Shown piece after piece: positions 61,146 through 64,000 of a stretch of DNA of 64,000 nt (its first letter is position 1; each line of letters begins with the position of its first letter). The position numbers and the translations under genes are program-made. The DNA is from Hoylesella shahii DSM 15611 = JCM 12083 (GTDB lineage: Bacteria > Bacteroidota > Bacteroidia > Bacteroidales > Bacteroidaceae). The stretch covers positions 1 through 64,000 of the forward strand of contig NZ_BAIZ01000015.1 in NCBI RefSeq assembly GCF_000613445.1, read 5' to 3'. Below the pieces are notes generated by a model that did no database searches, was not told where the DNA came from, and saw only the letters and a program-made list of their open reading frames with translations.

Positions 61146-62750
61146 TTATTTCCCTGTGTTGTGCTTTTTAAGCATCTGTTCCACTTTTTCCATCGTGGCT
61201 TGTTTACTTCCTGCAAATACTGTGGGTTTGTATAACACTGAGAGTTGCATAACAGGCTGTCCATTGTTCACATCAGAAAACTTACCTCCCGAAATGGCTA
61301 GCGTAAGATAATCTGAACGACGCGCATATACATGGTGTTTGCCATTATAGCCCACGAATTCGAAATTGTTTGAAGTAAGCAACTTATCAAACTCGCGCGT
61401 GATAAACCATTCTCTGCCGTGTTGCCACAAGCCTAAATTGGGCTGACTGATACTCAAACTATATTGTTCAACACTTCCAATCTTATCGGCAGGTGCAGGA
61501 GAATCACCACCACGCGTATAAAAGAAATAGGTGCGAGACACCACAAGGGGGTCGGTTGTTTTGTAAACCACGGCTTCAATTTCTCTATTTCTCGATACCT
61601 GTCGCGTCACTTCTTCGCTGTTTTTTGCCGTTTCATAATCTTCAACAGCTGTTATTTTCTTGTCTGTCTTATTCAACAGTTCAAGCGGACCAAGGTCAAG
61701 ACTGTTGAAAGTGGCATAATCGCGGTCTTGCACATGCATCTGATAGAAAAACAGCACCACGCTGTTGTTTCTCTCCATCACATCCACATCCATGGTGATT
61801 AGTTCGTTTTGGTTTACATAATGATTGGTGTCTTTTGAGTCTCTTTCGTAACCATTAGCCTTAACAAAGTCTTGAAAAGCTTGCGAACGCACAGCGTCAA
61901 CTCCCTCTTTAACCAACGAACGGGTAAAAATGCGTGTGGGTGTGAAGTACTGCGTGTCGTGAACATAGAACACTTCTTTAAATAAAGGCGACGAGGTTTT
62001 GAAGATATAACTCTCTTCATAAAGTCCGTTACCAACATCTGGACCACCATATTCCTTAAGAATACTTCCTCGACGATATTCAAAATCCATCATTTTATGC
62101 AAACTAAATGGGGTACCAGGGTTGCATGCCAAAATAAAAGTGGACACCCCAGGCTGTTTAACAACCACCTCGCTGCTCTTACCTGCATACGAGAGCGTGA
62201 GTTTAATACTTCTCTCGTTTGAATCGTAGTTTGGCTTTGATATAAATTTCAAAGCGTGTTTTTTCTTCACAATCTGCAACCAGCTGGGCGTTTCGTTCTG
62301 AGCAAGTTCATAAAGAGTGCCTTCTACGTTAACATCAACAGTTGTTGTGCCACCCACTTGAGGCAAAACCACCACACCGTTGGCTACTTCTAGCGATATA
62401 TCAGCTGCACTTTGGGTCACCGAAATTTTCTCAACAGCCAATCCGCCATCAACAAGAATATAGCCATTGCGTTCAGCTCCAGTGGTATTTGCATCCACTT
62501 TCACGGCAATCTCATTTCCGTTTTTCGTGAGGTGCATCCACGATTTGGGCGTTGTGGCAATCCATTCTTTGCAATTGGTATTAACCGTTACGATTGTTTC
62601 GCCAATTTGGTTAGCAAACTTAAGGTCTTTATCAGATACACTAAGTTGCGGTTGTTCTATGTCGTCGCTTTTTACACAGCTTGCCATTAATCCCAAAATT
62701 AGGCTTAAAGGCAAGAGCATAAACAACTTAAATATTTTTACTTTACGCAT
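61146..62750 (-). CDS. BACON-domain surface lipoprotein, second of a tandem pair
   Basis: 534 residues. MRKVKIFKLFMLLPLSLILG then LMASC gives a lipoprotein signal with Cys25, followed by KSDD acids as in surface-exported lipoproteins of Bacteroidota. Two BACON domains follow (VSDKDLKFANQIGETIVTVN ..., about 35-120, and VANGVVVLPQVGGTTTVDV ..., about 120-205). The C-terminal 300 residues are a domain I do not recognise, shared with the upstream neighbour (PLELLNKTDKK, DYATFNSLDLG versus DYKTFDRLPYYPLELLQDD). BACON domains are linked to glycans or mucin, but the binding role here is inference. Sits 34 bp after its paralogue and 17 bp before the subtilase. Confidence 0.85.
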   Translation of the reverse strand: MRKVKIFKLFMLLPLSLILGLMASCVKSDDIEQPQLSVSDKDLKFANQIGETIVTVNTNCKEWIATTPKSWMHLTKNGNEIAVKVDANTTGAERNGYILVDGGLAVEKISVTQSAADISLEVANGVVVLPQVGGTTTVDVNVEGTLYELAQNETPSWLQIVKKKHALKFISKPNYDSNERSIKLTLSYAGKSSEVVVKQPGVSTFILACNPGTPFSLHKMMDFEYRRGSILKEYGGPDVGNGLYEESYIFKTSSPLFKEVFYVHDTQYFTPTRIFTRSLVKEGVDAVRSQAFQDFVKANGYERDSKDTNHYVNQNELITMDVDVMERNNSVVLFFYQMHVQDRDYATFNSLDLGPLELLNKTDKKITAVEDYETAKNSEEVTRQVSRNREIEAVVYKTTDPLVVSRTYFFYTRGGDSPAPADKIGSVEQYSLSISQPNLGLWQHGREWFITREFDKLLTSNNFEFVGYNGKHHVYARRSDYLTLAISGGKFSDVNNGQPVMQLSVLYKPTVFAGSKQATMEKVEQMLKKHNTGK

Positions 62751-62784
62751 GTTGAATTGGTTTTAAATGAGGAATTACCTATAA

Positions 62785-64000
62785 CTAAAACTTCAACGCC
62801 TTCGTAGCATCCACAAAGTTGCTCACCATTTTATTTTGAGCCTTTAGCGCTTTGGTGCCAGCCCCCTGCACAGAAGCATCATAATTGTAGAGCAATGCCA
62901 ACACAGGAACATTATTATCAACAACAGACAAAACAGCAATGAGCAAGTGATCGCGTTCGCGAACAAAGTAATGCGTGTTGCCAGCCGAACGAAGATACGA
63001 GAATCCCTCGTCTCCCAACTTCTTTTTAAACTCGTTGGTAACAACCCATTTGTTGCCATACTTCCAGAGTCCTAAGCTAGTATCCTTAAAAAGCAAGGCA
63101 CCTATCTGTACACTACCTAACTTAGCAGGCGATTTGCCGTCTTTATCAGTGGTATAAAAAATGTGAATACGACCATATGGAGCCGAGGCATCACTGTTAG
63201 CTTTAAGCGTGTATTGCAGTTGAGACACCTCAGTATTCTTGTTTTCGTTAAAACTTCTCTCTTCTTCTTTGCTACCGGCATCTTGTTCATACTTTTCAAC
63301 TTGAGCCAATTTCACATTATCATCCTGCAACAATTCGAGTGGATAATAAGGTAGCCTATCGAATGTTTTATAATCACCAACTTGCTTCATCACAGGTGTA
63401 AAAGTAAGGTTAACCCCTTGATTGCCCGCCTTTTCTGAGATATAAACCTTCAAAGCTAATAACTCTTTATCGTTGACATACTCTCTATCCGAAGACGAAT
63501 TGCTACGTACATAACCATTATCGGCCAAGAATTTGGCAAAAGCCTTGTCTTTAACTGCCTCAACAGCTGTTGCACCATCGCCCACTGTGATAATTTGAGA
63601 AGGCGTAATGCCATCGGCACTACTATATTGCATCAATGTGAAAATGGGAGAAGGCGTGATAAAAGTGTACATTTCTTCCAATCCATAGGCCGGCATAGCA
63701 GATTGATACTCGCGCAAATAGCTACCTCGTCCCAATTCGTATTCCATAATCTTATGCACATCTTGGGGTAAACCGGGGTTGATAGGCAAGACAAAACGTT
63801 GGATACCCGATTGAGAAACAACGATTTCGCGTGTTTGATTACCACTCTTAGCATAAAGTTTTACCTCACGGTTAAGGTAAGAGTCGTTGCGCTCGGCCAC
63901 TAACTTTATCTCTTCATCACCCTTTATTATCTTCAACCAAGTAACATCCTCACTAAGAACTACATCGTATGCAGAAGTATTTGTAGTAACATCAACAACC
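62785..64000 (-). CDS. BACON-domain lipoprotein paralogue, 5' end beyond the window
   Basis: The frame is open to the window edge, so the N-terminus (signal and first BACON domain) is missing; about 405 residues are visible. EDVTWLKIIKGDEEIKLVAE and LNREVKLYAKSGNQTREIVV are the end of a BACON domain. The rest parallels the downstream paralogue: VLPINPGLPQDVHKIMEYELGRG versus ILACNPGTPFSLHKMMDFEYRRG. It is the first visible gene of the four-gene operon ending with the PorV-like protein. Function unknown. Confidence 0.85.
   Translation of the reverse strand, partial: VVDVTTNTSAYDVVLSEDVTWLKIIKGDEEIKLVAERNDSYLNREVKLYAKSGNQTREIVVSQSGIQRFVLPINPGLPQDVHKIMEYELGRGSYLREYQSAMPAYGLEEMYTFITPSPIFTLMQYSSADGITPSQIITVGDGATAVEAVKDKAFAKFLADNGYVRSNSSSDREYVNDKELLALKVYISEKAGNQGVNLTFTPVMKQVGDYKTFDRLPYYPLELLQDDNVKLAQVEKYEQDAGSKEEERSFNENKNTEVSQLQYTLKANSDASAPYGRIHIFYTTDKDGKSPAKLGSVQIGALLFKDTSLGLWKYGNKWVVTNEFKKKLGDEGFSYLRSAGNTHYFVRERDHLLIAVLSVVDNNVPVLALLYNYDASVQGAGTKALKAQNKMVSNFVDATKALKF

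Overview
The window is from a Bacteroidota chromosome, most likely Prevotella or a close relative (Hoylesella/Segatella). The evidence is the low GC, promoters of the TTTG / TAnnTTTG type, several secreted proteins ending in the short Prevotella-style type IX secretion (T9SS) C-terminal domain, BACON-domain lipoproteins, a PorV-type barrel, PPi-dependent phosphofructokinase, and a Bacteroidota-type atp operon that begins with the beta and epsilon subunits. No prophage, transposase, CRISPR array or rRNA is visible. One tRNA (Gln, anticodon CTG) is present.

Layout. 0-15.2 kb (all minus): host-glycan and protein degradation. A T9SS cargo protein, an M60-like mucinase-type metalloprotease, a very large GH31 enzyme carrying FN3, F5/8C, dockerin-like and cohesin-like modules, a GH2 beta-galactosidase, and an Omp28/thioredoxin-like T9SS cargo. 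15.2-16.9 kb: gene-free, holding repeat copy A. 16.9-19.6 kb: GH25 lysozyme and pfp (minus). 19.9-30.4 kb (plus): small conserved protein, PlsC-like acyltransferase, amidase/golvesin-type secreted protein, YgiQ radical SAM, YaaA, a flippase-like membrane protein, PepD, a PFL-activase-like radical SAM protein, tRNA-Gln. 30.4-31.7 kb: gene-free, repeat copy B. 31.7-39.8 kb (minus): DUF5686 outer-membrane protein, a four-gene predicted lipid head-group operon (nucleotidyltransferase, ATP-grasp, CDP-alcohol phosphotransferase, HAD phosphatase), and an FAD dehydrogenase. 40-50.3 kb (minus): complete atp operon, pfkA and an NhaD antiporter. 50.3-51.9 kb: gene-free, repeat copy C. 51.9-55.3 kb (plus): two tandem acyl-CoA synthetases. 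55.7-64 kb (minus): T9SS cargo, then an operon of two BACON lipoproteins, a subtilase with both a lipoprotein signal and a T9SS-like C-terminus, and a PorV-like barrel.

Two observations cut across the window. First, the three longest gene-free gaps each hold one copy of a roughly 500-bp element. Its shared parts are a 5' motif, a central array of 22-bp units (5-7 copies, each an imperfect palindrome) and a roughly 90-bp conserved 3' block starting CGCGAGAAT. I do not recognise this as a named family, and it is the best candidate here for something undescribed. Second, at least sixteen frameshifts break thirteen genes plus one signal peptide, mostly as one base missing from a homopolymer. They hit atpA, pfp and pfkA and in every case correction restores a normal length, so they look like sequencing or assembly errors. 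I therefore give these genes as single features spanning both halves.
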